Origin: Mesorhizobium sp. M8A.F.Ca.ET.218.01.1.1
GTDB lineage: Bacteria; Pseudomonadota; Alphaproteobacteria; Rhizobiales; Rhizobiaceae
DNA length: 64,000 nt
Assembly (NCBI RefSeq): GCF_004791165.1
Contig: NZ_SRUZ01000006.1
Span: 186,001-250,000 of the forward strand
Reading direction: 5' to 3'
In this document: in pieces, positions 46,216 through 55,069 of the stretch
Layout of the letters: each line of letters begins with the position of its first letter
How positions within the stretch are numbered: the stretch's first letter is position 1
Notes under the pieces: model-generated
What the model was told of the DNA's origin: nothing
The model's input: the letters and a program-made list of their open reading frames with translations, nothing else
Databases searched by the model: none
Position numbers and translations under genes: made by a program

Positions 46216-46989
46216 TCAGCCGCGCAGGGCAGCCATGGCGGCGGCATGAAGCTCCGGTGTCGCCGCCGCCAGCACATCGCCGCCATTCTCCGCCGGCCCG
46301 CCGTCGAAGGTGGTGACGACACCGCCGGCCTTCTCGATGATCGGGATGAGCGCGACGATGTCGTAAGGCTTCAGGCCGGGATCCGTGACGATGTCGACGC
46401 TGCCCGAGGCGATCATGGCGAAGGCATAGCAGTCGGCGCCGTAGCGGGCGAGTTGGACTTGTTTCTCGAACGCGTCATAGCGCGTGCGCGCTTCGCCCTT
46501 GAACAATGCCGGCGTGGTGGTGAACAGCGTCGCCTCATCGAGTTTTGTCGTCTTGCGGGTCGACAGTTTTCGCGGACCGCCCGGTCCCTCGTAATGCGAG
46601 CCGGATCCATTGGCGTAGAACAGTTCGCCGGTGAAGGGTTGCGCCATCATGCCGGCAACCGCATCGCCGTCGACCGTCAACCCGACCAGCGTCCCCCACA
46701 CCGGCAGGCCGGAGATGAAGGCGCGCGTGCCGTCGATCGGATCGATAACCCAGACATGCCGGCTGGAGATGTTCTCGCTGCCGTGCTCTTCGCCCAGGAT
46801 ACCGTGGTCGGGGTACTCGGCCGATATCAGCGCCCGGATGGCGCGCTCGGCCTCGCGGTCGGCCTCGGTGACCGGATCGAAACTGCCCTTTTCCTTGTTG
46901 GCGACCGCGCCTTGGGCGCGAAAGCGCGGCAAGGTCTCAGCCGCTGCCGCTTGCGCGATACGGCGCATGAAATCGACGCTGATGTCCAA
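46216..46989 (-). CDS. hisN: histidinol-phosphatase (inositol monophosphatase family)
   Basis: A 257-residue Mg2+ phosphatase. It has the family motifs DPVTEADREAE, LGEEHG, WVIDPIDGTRAF and GLKPYDIVALIPIIEKAGG. The HisN subgroup assignment rests on the ISGLPVWGTLVGL and DPIDGTRAFI blocks. The TTG at 46989 is 5 bp after GGGAGAATCAG and gives the family length; upstream in-frame sequence to 47133 is not family-like. It dephosphorylates histidinol phosphate in histidine synthesis; inositol phosphatase activity is an alternative. An alpha-r8 small RNA lies just upstream, divergent. Confidence 0.85.
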   Translation of the reverse strand: MDISVDFMRRIAQAAAAETLPRFRAQGAVANKEKGSFDPVTEADREAERAIRALISAEYPDHGILGEEHGSENISSRHVWVIDPIDGTRAFISGLPVWGTLVGLTVDGDAVAGMMAQPFTGELFYANGSGSHYEGPGGPRKLSTRKTTKLDEATLFTTTPALFKGEARTRYDAFEKQVQLARYGADCYAFAMIASGSVDIVTDPGLKPYDIVALIPIIEKAGGVVTTFDGGPAENGGDVLAAATPELHAAAMAALRG

Positions 46990-47160
46990 CTGATTCTCCC
47001 GCGTTGCAGCATGCCCAGACAGTCGTTTGCCGTCACTTTCGTGCCAAAACAAGGGTGTTCGAGAATTTTCCGGCAGCGACACCTGTTGCTGAAATGTCAC
47101 GTTTCTGTCAACGAAACGCAATTTCCACATCACTCTGAATTAAAAAAGCCTGAACGTCGC

Positions 47161-47188
47161 TTGACATTTGTGCGCTGCACAATACCCT
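47161..47188 (+). promoter_or_regulatory. promoter of the alpha-r8 small RNA
   Basis: A perfect TTGACA (47161-47166), then 16 bp and TACCCT, fits a rhizobial housekeeping promoter with a start near 47195. Confidence 0.6.
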
Positions 47189-47194
47189 CATTCT

Positions 47195-47279
47195 CGGATA
47201 GGGTTTCCTGTCCATGCCCTCCTTGGGCGTTTCCTCCCTAGACTTCGACCGTATCGTGCAAACGATGCGGTCTTTTTTT
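47195..47279 (+). ncRNA. alpha-r8 (suhB/MmgR)-type small RNA
   Basis: An RNA of about 85 nt. Stem 1 is GGATAGG/CCTGTCC, then GCCC/GGGC, then the single-stranded UUUCCUCCCU that is the conserved core of the alpha-r8/MmgR family (Rfam suhB). A terminator hairpin GACCGTATCG/CGATGCGGTC (47247-47272) and a run of seven U close it. The family is named for its place beside suhB, an inositol-monophosphatase gene; here the neighbour is hisN of that same superfamily. In Sinorhizobium MmgR limits polyhydroxybutyrate granule build-up under nitrogen starvation. Confidence 0.8.
47247..47279 (+). terminator. Rho-independent terminator of the alpha-r8 RNA
   Basis: A 10-bp stem with one mismatch around TGCAAA, followed by TTTTTTT. 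Confidence 0.9.
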
Positions 47280-47361
47280 CAGCCGCCGCTCCCGAAGCGT
47301 ACCGCCCAAAACCACACGAGGGGTCTTCGGGCAGTCGCACGCATGGAACAAGGCGTGATCT

Positions 47362-48303
47362 TCACTCCGCGGCCAGAGGCAGGTCGATGAAATGGTGATC
47401 CGGCATCGCCATCAGGTCGGCTGAAAATCGCGTCAGATCGTCGGCCAGCGCGTCGAAGCCGGCGGCTTTCTCGAATGTCCGCTCATTCATGTAGAGCCCG
47501 CGATTGACCTCGATCTGCAGCGCATGCAGATGACGCGCCGGGCGGCCGTAATGTTCCGTGATGAAACCGCCGGCATAAGGCTTGTTGTGAGCAACGGTAT
47601 AGCCCATCGCGGTCAATAGGCCGATCGCGGTTTCGGTCAGGGCCGCGGTGGCCGAGATGCCGAAACGGTCGCCGATGATGAAATCCGGCCGCAGCCCGTT
47701 GTCGCCGACACGGATGCTCGCCGGCATCGAATGGCAGTCGATCAGCACGGCAAAGCCGAAACGGGCGTGGGTCCGGGTCAAAAGCCGCTTCAGCGTTTCG
47801 TGATAAGGCTTGTAGACGGCTTCGATGCGGGCAACCGCCTCGGCGAGCGGCAAGCGGCCCGCATAGATGTCGAGCCCCTCGCCCACCAGCTTCGGCACGG
47901 TGCCGAGCCCGCCGGCCACGCGCGCGGAGCGGATGTTGCAGAAGGACGGCACCGGCTCGGCGAACATGCGCGGGTCGAGTTCCCATGGCTCGCGGTTGAC
48001 ATCGAGATAGGCACGCGGAAAATTTGCCGCCAGCATCGGCGCACCCAGCGCCACGGCGCCGCCGAACAGCTCGTCGACATAGCAATCCTCCGAGCGGCGG
48101 ATGGCGTTGCGATCGAGCCTTGCCATGGCAAGGAAGCGTTCAGGATAGTAGCGGCCGCTATGCGGTGAATTGAAGAGGAAGGGGACGCGCTGCTCGGCGC
48201 CCGACCGGATTTCGAAGGGTGGAAAGACCGAAAAATCCTCGGCTGCCGTCTTCAATTTGAACGAACCCGAAAACACCAGTGCATCATGGCATGAAACTGC
48301 CAC
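47362..48303 (-). CDS. N-formylglutamate amidohydrolase family protein
   Basis: A 313-residue zinc hydrolase of the FGase family. It has FNSPHSGRYYP, RSEDCYVDELF, LDVNREPWELDP and LIDCHSMPAS. It would deformylate N-formylglutamate, the last step of one histidine-degradation route, or a related formyl-amino acid. GTG 48303 is the longest start; a GTG nine codons later is possible. In many alphaproteobacteria this gene neighbours cpdR, as here, though they are divergent. Confidence 0.88.
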   Translation of the reverse strand: MAVSCHDALVFSGSFKLKTAAEDFSVFPPFEIRSGAEQRVPFLFNSPHSGRYYPERFLAMARLDRNAIRRSEDCYVDELFGGAVALGAPMLAANFPRAYLDVNREPWELDPRMFAEPVPSFCNIRSARVAGGLGTVPKLVGEGLDIYAGRLPLAEAVARIEAVYKPYHETLKRLLTRTHARFGFAVLIDCHSMPASIRVGDNGLRPDFIIGDRFGISATAALTETAIGLLTAMGYTVAHNKPYAGGFITEHYGRPARHLHALQIEVNRGLYMNERTFEKAAGFDALADDLTRFSADLMAMPDHHFIDLPLAAE

Positions 48304-48464
48304 CTTGCTGGCCGCATGTCCAGCATTTCAGCCGTCGTGCCGCTTGGCAAATGTGGGGCAAGCGCGTCGGTGTTCACTTGATGTTTACTCTCACCTCCTC
48401 ATATACAGGATGGTTAACGGGCCTGCCCCTCGGCAGTCTCGGCGGGTGATTCGGACGGGACAAC

Positions 48465-48827
48465 ATGGCACGCATTCTTCTGGCGGAAGACGACGACGAT
48501 ATGCGTCGGTTCCTCGTCAAGGCGCTGGAGCGCGCCGGTTATCAGGTCAGCGATTTCGACAACGGCGCCAGCGCCTATGAGCGGCTGCGCGAAGAACCAT
48601 TCTCGCTGCTTCTGACCGACATCGTCATGCCGGAGATGGACGGCATCGAATTGGCGCGCCGCGCCACCGAGATCGACCCCGACCTCAAGGTCATGTTCAT
48701 CACCGGTTTCGCCGCCGTCGCGCTGAACCCGGATTCCAAGGCGCCGAAAGACGCCAAGGTGCTGTCCAAGCCCTTCCACCTGCGCGACCTCGTCAACGAG
48801 GTCGAGAAGATGCTGCACGCGGCCTGA
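48465..48827 (+). CDS. cpdR: cell-cycle response regulator CpdR
   Basis: A 120-residue single-domain receiver with no output domain. It shows acidic residues in LLAEDDDDMRR, phospho-acceptor Asp in LLTDIVMPEMDG and Lys in VLSKPFHLRDL. The sequence is near the CpdR consensus. Unphosphorylated CpdR brings CtrA and other substrates to ClpXP at the pole; the CckA-ChpT relay phosphorylates it. It is monocistronic. Confidence 0.93.
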   Translation: MARILLAEDDDDMRRFLVKALERAGYQVSDFDNGASAYERLREEPFSLLLTDIVMPEMDGIELARRATEIDPDLKVMFITGFAAVALNPDSKAPKDAKVLSKPFHLRDLVNEVEKMLHAA

Positions 48828-48942
48828 GCCGCCTTCCGCAAGCCGCCGGGGTCAGTCCACAGCCGCGGCGAGACGACGTGTTTTTCCTCTTTTCCTGCTA
48901 TTGACGCGCCGGACCAAAAATGGTGTATGCGCGGCTTCGGAT

Positions 48943-49017
48943 GGGCGTGTAGCTCAGCGGGAGAGCACTGCATTGACATTGCAGGGGTCACAGGTTCAAT
49001 CCCTGTCACGCCCACCA
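48943..49017 (+). tRNA. tRNA-Val (anticodon GAC)
   Basis: A complete cloverleaf: acceptor GGGCGTG/CACGCCC, D arm GCTC/GAGC, anticodon stem CTGCA/TGCAG with loop TTGACAT (GAC), T arm ACAGG/CCTGT with loop TTCAATC, discriminator A and an encoded CCA. Confidence 0.97.
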
Positions 49018-49186
49018 TCCAGATCCAAACCAGCTGAGTCGAAGAGATAGGGCGTAAGGCCTGGCCGCCGCTGCGTGCCCTGATTCCCCCACTGCCCTAT
49101 TCCCTCATCGAATCATTGCGGTGTCGGGTCAGGCTATTCCCAGGCCTGTCAGCGAGTTTTGCGAAGGGGCAAGCCACAACACTCGA

Positions 49187-49205
49187 GTTGGCGGCCGCGG
49201 CCAAC
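49187..49205 (-). other. hairpin after the DUF993 gene
   Basis: GTTGGC pairs with GCCAAC 12 bp past the stop codon on the minus strand, without a U-run. It is a weak terminator or mRNA end structure. Confidence 0.35.
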
Positions 49206-49216
49206 CTGTGTGCCAC

Positions 49217-50371
49217 TCAGACGCCCGCGACGGCGCAGAGGCTCTTCATCCTGGCAACCGCCATCTCCGGGTCGGCCAGCAATCCAGCCTGATCGGCAAG
49301 GCGGAAGACTTCGGCATAATGGCGGATGCCGCGCGCCGACTGCATGCCACCGACCATCGCGAAATGGTCCTGGTGGCCGTTCAGCCAAGCCATGAAGACA
49401 ATGCCGGCCTTGTAATATTCGGTCGGCGTCTCGAAGATTTTTCGCGACAACGGCACGGTCGGCGCCATCAGCGCGTCGTAGCCTGTACGGTCGCCGGCGG
49501 CCAGCTTCGCCAGCGCCGCATTGGCAACCGGCGCGATCGCGTCGAAAATGCCGAGCAGCGCGTGCGAGTGGCGCTTGCCGTCTCCGGCGATCAGTTCGGG
49601 ATAGTTGAAGTCGTCGCCGGTGAACATCACCACGCCGTCCGGCAGCCGGTTCCTGAGCGCCACCTCCTTGCCGGCGTCGAGCAGCGATATCTTGATGCCC
49701 TCGACCTTGCCGGCATGGCGCTCGATGATGGCGACCACCGTATCGAGTGCGGTCTCGAAATCATCGCTGCCCCAATAGCCTTTCAGGGCCGGGTCGAACA
49801 TGTCGCCCAGCCAGTGCAGGATCACTTTGCCGGAGGCCTGGCCCAGTATGCGGTCGTAAACCAAGGCATAGTCGTCCGGGCCCTTGGCGACGGCGGCCAG
49901 CGCGCGGCTGGCCATCATGATCGCCTTGCCGCCTTGCCCTTCGATGAACGCGAACTGTTCCTCATAGGCGGCGATCACATCATCCAGTGTCCTGGCCGAC
50001 GCCGGCGCCAGATGGTCGGTTCCGGCGCCCGAGGCGAGGTCGGCGTCAGCGACGGTCCTCGCCTCCGCGATTGATCGGCGGATCAATTCCCTCGCGCTCC
50101 GCCAATCGAAACCCATGCCGCGCTGCGACGTGTCCATCGCCTCGGCGATGCGGAAGCCGAGCCGCCAAAGATGATGGCGAAACGCCATCGTCCTGTCCCA
50201 GTCGACAACCGGCCGCGACCATGGATCGGTCATTTCCAGGGGATCGGCGACGACATGCGCGGCGGCATAGGCGATGCGCGGGAACCGCGCGCCGATCACT
50301 GGCTGGACCGGCTGTCCGACAAGCGCGTAACCGGTGCTGCGGCCACCCGCGCCGGGCAAGGCAATGTCCAT
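49217..50371 (-). CDS. DUF993 family protein (dihydrodipicolinate-synthase-like TIM barrel)
   Basis: A 384-residue DUF993 protein. A long N-terminal part (FDWRSARELIRRSIAEAR, LASGAGTDHL) precedes a barrel end with GKVILHWLGDMFDP, GIKISLLDAGKE and VMFTGDDFNYPELIAGDG; IKIS puts a lysine where DHDPS-type aldolases form the Schiff base. The likely activity is aldol or retro-aldol cleavage of a sugar-derived acid or ketone; no member's reaction is known to me. It is divergent from the LacI gene and one operator lies 30 bp before its start, so it belongs to the locus regulon. Confidence 0.8.
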   Translation of the reverse strand: MDIALPGAGGRSTGYALVGQPVQPVIGARFPRIAYAAAHVVADPLEMTDPWSRPVVDWDRTMAFRHHLWRLGFRIAEAMDTSQRGMGFDWRSARELIRRSIAEARTVADADLASGAGTDHLAPASARTLDDVIAAYEEQFAFIEGQGGKAIMMASRALAAVAKGPDDYALVYDRILGQASGKVILHWLGDMFDPALKGYWGSDDFETALDTVVAIIERHAGKVEGIKISLLDAGKEVALRNRLPDGVVMFTGDDFNYPELIAGDGKRHSHALLGIFDAIAPVANAALAKLAAGDRTGYDALMAPTVPLSRKIFETPTEYYKAGIVFMAWLNGHQDHFAMVGGMQSARGIRHYAEVFRLADQAGLLADPEMAVARMKSLCAVAGV

Positions 50372-50400
50372 CGATCTCTCCGTTTTCGGCGTTTATTAAA

Positions 50401-50412
50401 TGGAACGTTCCA
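50401..50412. promoter_or_regulatory. LacI-family operator O1
   Basis: A perfect 12-bp palindrome TGGAACGTTCCA, in context AAATGGAACGTTCCAATAAA. Its centre lies 35 bp upstream of the DUF993 start and 164 bp from the second copy. Confidence 0.75.
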
Positions 50413-50562
50413 ATAAATCAAGAACCTTTAAGATTCGAAAGTGGCTCACGACCAATGCTGCGTTGCAACACAGGAAGCCTTGCCCGGCATATCGTTGGAC
50501 CACGTACGATCGGCCTGGTTTGATTGAGAAAAAATCCCGATTGACTCACCCATGGAGCAGAG

Positions 50563-50582
50563 ATTAGAACGTTCCAATAAAT
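50563..50582. promoter_or_regulatory. LacI-family operator O2
   Basis: The context ATTAGAACGTTCCAATAAAT shares 8 core and 10 flanking bases with O1. It lies 44 bp upstream of the LacI gene, so the regulator probably controls itself and the operon downstream. Confidence 0.75.
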
Positions 50583-50613
50583 TCGATTAGGAAAACCGGG
50601 AGGAGTTATCTGG

Positions 50614-51672
50614 ATGGCCAGCCGCGCCAAGGCGACGATCTTCGACATCGCCCGCGAGGCAGGCGTGTCCAAATCGACGGTGTCGCTCGTGCTCCAGGGC
50701 AGCGGGCTGATCCGCCCCGAGACCGCGGTCAAGGTTCGCAAGGCGATCGAGGATGTCGGCTATGTCTACAATCGCGGCGCCGCCAATCTGCGCAAGGCCC
50801 ATTCCAACGTCATCGGCATGGTCATCAACGATCTCACCAATCCGTTCTTCGCTGAACTGGCAGTGGGCATGGAGCGCGTCTTCCAGTCGGCCGGCATCGT
50901 GCCGTTCATCGCCAACACGGCGGAGAACCCGGTGCGCCAGGAAGAAGTGTTGAAATCGCTGATGGAGCAAGGCGTCGCCGGCCTCATCGTCTCGCCGGCG
51001 CGCGGCACCACGCCGGGTGCCTTCCGGCGGCTTGAGATGGCGGGCGTGCCGGTCGTCTTCGCCATGCGCCGCTTGCCGGAAAGCCGTATCCCGGTGATCA
51101 CCCCCGACAATCATCGTGGCGCCTATCTCGCCACCGCTCATCTCGTCGGCAAGGGGCATCGCCGCCTGGCCTTCTTCGGCGGCTCGTCCGACCTCATCGT
51201 CTATCATGAGCGCTTGGGCGGCTTTCGCGAAGCCTGCGAAACGCTTGGCATCGACCCCCGCGACGCGCTCATCATCGAAGGCGAGACCAACCGCAAGGGC
51301 GGCATGGCCTGCCTGGAGACGTCGCTCGCAATGGCCGAGCCACCAACCGCGGCGCTCTGCTTCAACGATGCCGTCGCCTTTGGCGTCATGCTGGCGCTGC
51401 GCAAGCGCGGACTTGAGCCGGGCGCGGATTTCGCCGTCGTCGGCTTCGACGATGTGGTCGAGGCCGAACATTACATGCCGGCGCTAACCAGCGTCGCGGT
51501 GGACTCCGCCGGTCTCGGCGAACGCGCGGCCCACGTCATGATCAAGATGATCCAGTCGCGCACCACGCGCGCCGAGGACCATATCGGCGCCGTCAATCTC
51601 GTGGTCAGGGAAAGCTGCGGCCCAGATCGCCGCACGCGAAACAGGCCCGCGGCAACGGGAGCCGCGAGATGA
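50614..51672 (+). CDS. LacI-family transcriptional regulator
   Basis: A 352-residue repressor. The helix-turn-helix ATIFDIAREAGVSKSTVSLVLQGS and hinge helix (NRGAANLRKAHS) are followed by a periplasmic-binding-protein-like ligand domain (VIGMVINDLTNPFFAELAVG onward). The start has GGGAGGAG 9 bp upstream. The two GGAACGTTCC operators fit LacI half-site symmetry. The ligand is probably the locus's sugar-like substrate. Its stop overlaps the next start (ATGA). Confidence 0.92.
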   Translation: MASRAKATIFDIAREAGVSKSTVSLVLQGSGLIRPETAVKVRKAIEDVGYVYNRGAANLRKAHSNVIGMVINDLTNPFFAELAVGMERVFQSAGIVPFIANTAENPVRQEEVLKSLMEQGVAGLIVSPARGTTPGAFRRLEMAGVPVVFAMRRLPESRIPVITPDNHRGAYLATAHLVGKGHRRLAFFGGSSDLIVYHERLGGFREACETLGIDPRDALIIEGETNRKGGMACLETSLAMAEPPTAALCFNDAVAFGVMLALRKRGLEPGADFAVVGFDDVVEAEHYMPALTSVAVDSAGLGERAAHVMIKMIQSRTTRAEDHIGAVNLVVRESCGPDRRTRNRPAATGAAR

Positions 51673-52685
51673 GCGTCAAATGGGGGCTGATCGGCGCCAG
51701 CACGATCGCCCGGCAATTCATGATCGACGCCATTCGCGCGCAAGCCGATGGCGAGATCGCGGCTGTGATGAGTTCCAGCGCGGAACGCGCCGCGGCCTAT
51801 GCAAGGGAAAATGGCATTCCGGCCGCCGTATCAAACCTCGATGCCTTGCTCGGATCCGACATCGACGCCGTCTACATCTCGACCACCAACGAACTGCACC
51901 TCGAACAGGCACTCGCTGCGATCGAGGCAGGAAAGCATGTGCTGTGCGAGAAGCCGCTGGCGCTGACCAGCGCCGACGCGCGTAGAATGGTCGCCGCGGC
52001 CAAGGCCGCGGGCATCGTGCTCGGCACCAATCACCATCTGCGCAATGCCGGCGCGCACCGCGTCATGCGCGAGGCGATTGCCGCCGGCCGCATCGGCCAG
52101 CCCATTGCCGCGCGGGTCTTTCATTCCGTCTACCTGCCGGAGAACCTGCAAGGTTGGCGCATCGCCAGGCCCGAGGCCGGCGGCGGCGCGGTGCTCGACA
52201 TCACCGTGCACGATGCCGACACGCTGCGCTTCGTGCTCGGCGACGATCCGGTCGAGGTTTCCGCTTTCACGCAATCGGCCGGCATGGCCGGCAGCGGGCT
52301 GGAAGACGGCGCCATGTGCATCTGGCGCTTCAAGTCGGGCCTCATCGCGCAATCGCATGAAGGCTTCACCACCAGATTTGCCGATACCGGTTTCGAGGTG
52401 CACGGCTCGCAGGGTTCGCTGATCGCCCGCAATGTCATGACGCAAAAGCCGGTCGGCACGGTGACGCTGCGCACCGCGGGTGGCGAGGAAGAATTGAGCT
52501 TCGACCGCGACAACCTCTACGTCAGGTCGGTGGGCCGGTTCCATGCCGCGATCCATGGCGAGGACCAGCCCTCCGCCACCGGCGAGGACGGCATCTGGTC
52601 GCTCACAGCGGCCGAGGCCGCATTGCAATCGGCCAATTCCGGCAGAGCCGTCAGGATCGACCCGAAACTCGGGAGCATGAATTGA
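51669..52685 (+). CDS. Gfo/Idh/MocA-family NAD(P)-dependent oxidoreductase
   Basis: A 338-residue sugar dehydrogenase-type protein. The Rossmann start is LIGASTIARQF, the family lysine is in CEKPLAL, and the active histidine is in DITVHDADTLRFVLG. These enzymes oxidise or reduce hydroxyl/keto groups of sugars, inositols or 3-keto-glycosides. Overlap with the LacI gene (4 bp) and with the next gene (4 bp) shows tight co-translation. Confidence 0.9.
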   Translation: MSVKWGLIGASTIARQFMIDAIRAQADGEIAAVMSSSAERAAAYARENGIPAAVSNLDALLGSDIDAVYISTTNELHLEQALAAIEAGKHVLCEKPLALTSADARRMVAAAKAAGIVLGTNHHLRNAGAHRVMREAIAAGRIGQPIAARVFHSVYLPENLQGWRIARPEAGGGAVLDITVHDADTLRFVLGDDPVEVSAFTQSAGMAGSGLEDGAMCIWRFKSGLIAQSHEGFTTRFADTGFEVHGSQGSLIARNVMTQKPVGTVTLRTAGGEEELSFDRDNLYVRSVGRFHAAIHGEDQPSATGEDGIWSLTAAEAALQSANSGRAVRIDPKLGSMN

Positions 52686-54283
52686 GCAAGGTCGTTTCAT
52701 CGGCGCAGGCAGCCAGCCTGATCAAGGACGGCATGGTCGTCTCGGTGTCCTCGTCGAGCGGTCTTGGCTGTCCGGACGCCGTGCTCGCCGCCATCGGCGA
52801 ACGCTTCGACAGCGAAGGCCATCCGAAGGACATCACCACCCTGCATCCCATCGCCGCCGGCGACATGTATGGCATCAAGGGCATCGATCATCTGGCCAAG
52901 CCCGGCCTGTTGAAGCGCACGCTGTGCGGCTCCTATCCGTCGGGGCCCTCCTCGGCCGAACCGCCGCAGATCTGGAAGATGATCGGCGACAATTCCGTCG
53001 CCGCCTATAACGTGCCGTCCGGCATCCTGTTCGACATGCACCGCGAGGCCGCCGCCAAGCGGCCGGGCGTGCTGACCAAGGTCGGCCTCGACACTTTCGC
53101 CGACCCGCGCCACCAGGGCTGCGCCATGAACGCCGCCGCCGGCGAACCGATCGTCTCGGTGCAGCAATTCGACGGCGAGGAATGGCTCTATTTCCGCGCC
53201 ATCGTGCCGCAAGTCTCGATCATCCGCGCCACCACGGCGGACGAGCGCGGCAACCTGACCTACGAGCATGAGGGCGCCTATCTCGGTGGGCTGGAACAGG
53301 CGCTCGCCGCCCGCAACAATGGCGGCATCGTCATCGCGCAGGTCAAGCGCGTCGTCGAGAACGGCACGCTGAAGCCGCATGATGTGCGCGTGCCGGGCGT
53401 GCTGGTCGACCATATCGTCGTGGCGCCCGACCAGTTACAGACGACGCTGACGCCTTACGATCCGGCGATTTCGGGTGAGATCTTCCGGCCGCTGTCGACC
53501 TTCCGCAACGCGGAGATGAACGTCCAGAAGGTGATCGCGCGCCGCGTCGCCATGGAGCTGCGCGACGGCATGGCCGTCAACATAGGCTTCGGCATCTCGG
53601 CCAACGTGCCGCGCATCCTTCTGGAAGAAGGCCAGCACGGCAAGGTCACCTGGGTGATCGAACAGGGTGCCGTCGGTGGCGTGCCGCTGCTCGACTTCAA
53701 GTTCGGTTGCGCCTCCAATGCCGAGGCGATCATGCCCTCGCCGCACCAGTTCATCTATTTCCAGGCCGGCGGCTTCGACGCCTCGCTGCTCTCCTTCCTG
53801 CAGATCGACCGCCACGGCTCGGTCAATGTCTCGAAACTTTCGGCGCGGCCGCATGTCACCGCCGGCGCCGGCGGCTTCGTCGACATCACGTCACGGGCGA
53901 AGAAGATTGTTTTCTCTGGCTTCTTCAACGCCGGGGCAAAGCTCTCGCTGGCCAATGGCGGCATCCGCATCGATGCGGAAGGCAAGGTCAAGAAGATCGT
54001 CGAGGCGGTCGAGCACATCTCCTTCTCCGGCAAGCGCGCCGTCGCTCAAGGACAGGACATCACCTATGTCACCGAGCGCTGCGTGATGAAGCTGACGCCC
54101 GATGGGCTGATGGTGACGGAACTGGCGCCCGGTATCGACCTCGAGCGCGATGTGCTGGCACAGGCCGAGATCCCGCTCAACGTGGCCAATGACCTCAAGG
54201 TGACGCCGGCCGCGCTCTACCAGGATCGGCCGATCGGCCTGTCACTCAATGGCGGCGCCTCGCTTGGAGGCGCGCATGGCTGA
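52682..54283 (+). CDS. acyl-CoA:acetate/3-oxoacid CoA-transferase (fused alpha-beta)
   Basis: A 533-residue class I CoA-transferase with both subunits in one chain, like YdiF/propionate CoA-transferase. The catalytic glutamate is in VIEQGAVGG (Glu327) and the N-terminal half has VSVSSSSGLGCP. It moves CoA from an acyl-CoA to a free acid. The TTG start overlaps the upstream stop (TTGA). In this operon it probably activates the acid made by the dehydrogenases. Confidence 0.9.
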   Translation: MSKVVSSAQAASLIKDGMVVSVSSSSGLGCPDAVLAAIGERFDSEGHPKDITTLHPIAAGDMYGIKGIDHLAKPGLLKRTLCGSYPSGPSSAEPPQIWKMIGDNSVAAYNVPSGILFDMHREAAAKRPGVLTKVGLDTFADPRHQGCAMNAAAGEPIVSVQQFDGEEWLYFRAIVPQVSIIRATTADERGNLTYEHEGAYLGGLEQALAARNNGGIVIAQVKRVVENGTLKPHDVRVPGVLVDHIVVAPDQLQTTLTPYDPAISGEIFRPLSTFRNAEMNVQKVIARRVAMELRDGMAVNIGFGISANVPRILLEEGQHGKVTWVIEQGAVGGVPLLDFKFGCASNAEAIMPSPHQFIYFQAGGFDASLLSFLQIDRHGSVNVSKLSARPHVTAGAGGFVDITSRAKKIVFSGFFNAGAKLSLANGGIRIDAEGKVKKIVEAVEHISFSGKRAVAQGQDITYVTERCVMKLTPDGLMVTELAPGIDLERDVLAQAEIPLNVANDLKVTPAALYQDRPIGLSLNGGASLGGAHG

Positions 54284-55052
54284 GCGCCTCGTCACCTTCG
54301 AGCGGGATGGCGCGATCGGCATCGTCACCTTGCGCCGGCCCGAAAAATTCAACGCGCTCGACATCCCGATGCTGCGCGCGCTGGAGGCGGCGCTCGATGA
54401 GGCGGAAAGCGCCGAAGATGTCCGCGCCGTCCTCATATGCGGCGAAGGCAAGGGATTTTGCGCCGGCGGCGATGTCGAGGCCTGGGGCGGCATGAGTGCC
54501 GCAGATTTCCAGGTGCAATGGGTGCGCTACGGCCACCGTGTCTTCGACCGGCTGGCACGGCTGCGGCAGCCGACCATCGCCGTTCTGTCCGGCCATGCTC
54601 TCGGCGGCGGGCTGGAACTGGCTGTCGCTTGCGATTTTCGCGTCGCCGAAACCCAGGTGAAGCTCGGCTTCCCCGAGACCTCGATCGGTGTCGTCCCCGG
54701 CTGGTCCGGCACGCAACGCGCGGTGCGCCGCTTCGGCGCCCAGACGGTGCGTCGCATGGCTGTCGGTGGCGAGATTTTTCTGGCGGCTGAAGCGCTCGTG
54801 CTTGCCATCGTCGACCGCGTCGTCGAAACCGGCAAGGCGTTAGACGAAGCCAAGGCCTGGGCTGGAAAAATCGCCGAACGCGGGCCGCTGGCGACCGAAG
54901 CCGCCAAGCTGATGATCGCCGTTGCCGAAGGCGAGGAAAGCGCTGCCGCGACCGAAGCCCTGGCCAGCGGTTTCATAGCGCTCACCGGCGATCTCAAGGC
55001 CGGCGTCGGCTCCTTCAAGACCAAGCAGAAGCCCGTGTTTTCGCGTTCCTAG
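54276..55052 (+). CDS. enoyl-CoA hydratase/isomerase (crotonase family)
   Basis: A 258-residue crotonase. The oxyanion pieces KGFCAGGD and GHALGGGLELAVACDFR and the catalytic glutamate in FPETSIGVVPGWSG are present. The second usual glutamate is not obvious, so hydratase versus isomerase or retro-aldol activity is uncertain. The ATG at 54276 follows TTGGAGG and overlaps the CoA-transferase stop by 8 bp; ATG 54249 is too early. It acts on a CoA thioester. Confidence 0.87.
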   Translation: MAERLVTFERDGAIGIVTLRRPEKFNALDIPMLRALEAALDEAESAEDVRAVLICGEGKGFCAGGDVEAWGGMSAADFQVQWVRYGHRVFDRLARLRQPTIAVLSGHALGGGLELAVACDFRVAETQVKLGFPETSIGVVPGWSGTQRAVRRFGAQTVRRMAVGGEIFLAAEALVLAIVDRVVETGKALDEAKAWAGKIAERGPLATEAAKLMIAVAEGEESAAATEALASGFIALTGDLKAGVGSFKTKQKPVFSRS

Positions 55053-55069
55053 GACAGAGTGGAAATCAC

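Noticed and set aside
48943..49216. tRNA-Val as a mobile-element attachment site
   Set aside because: No integrase, no repeated tRNA 3' end and no foreign genes follow the tRNA.
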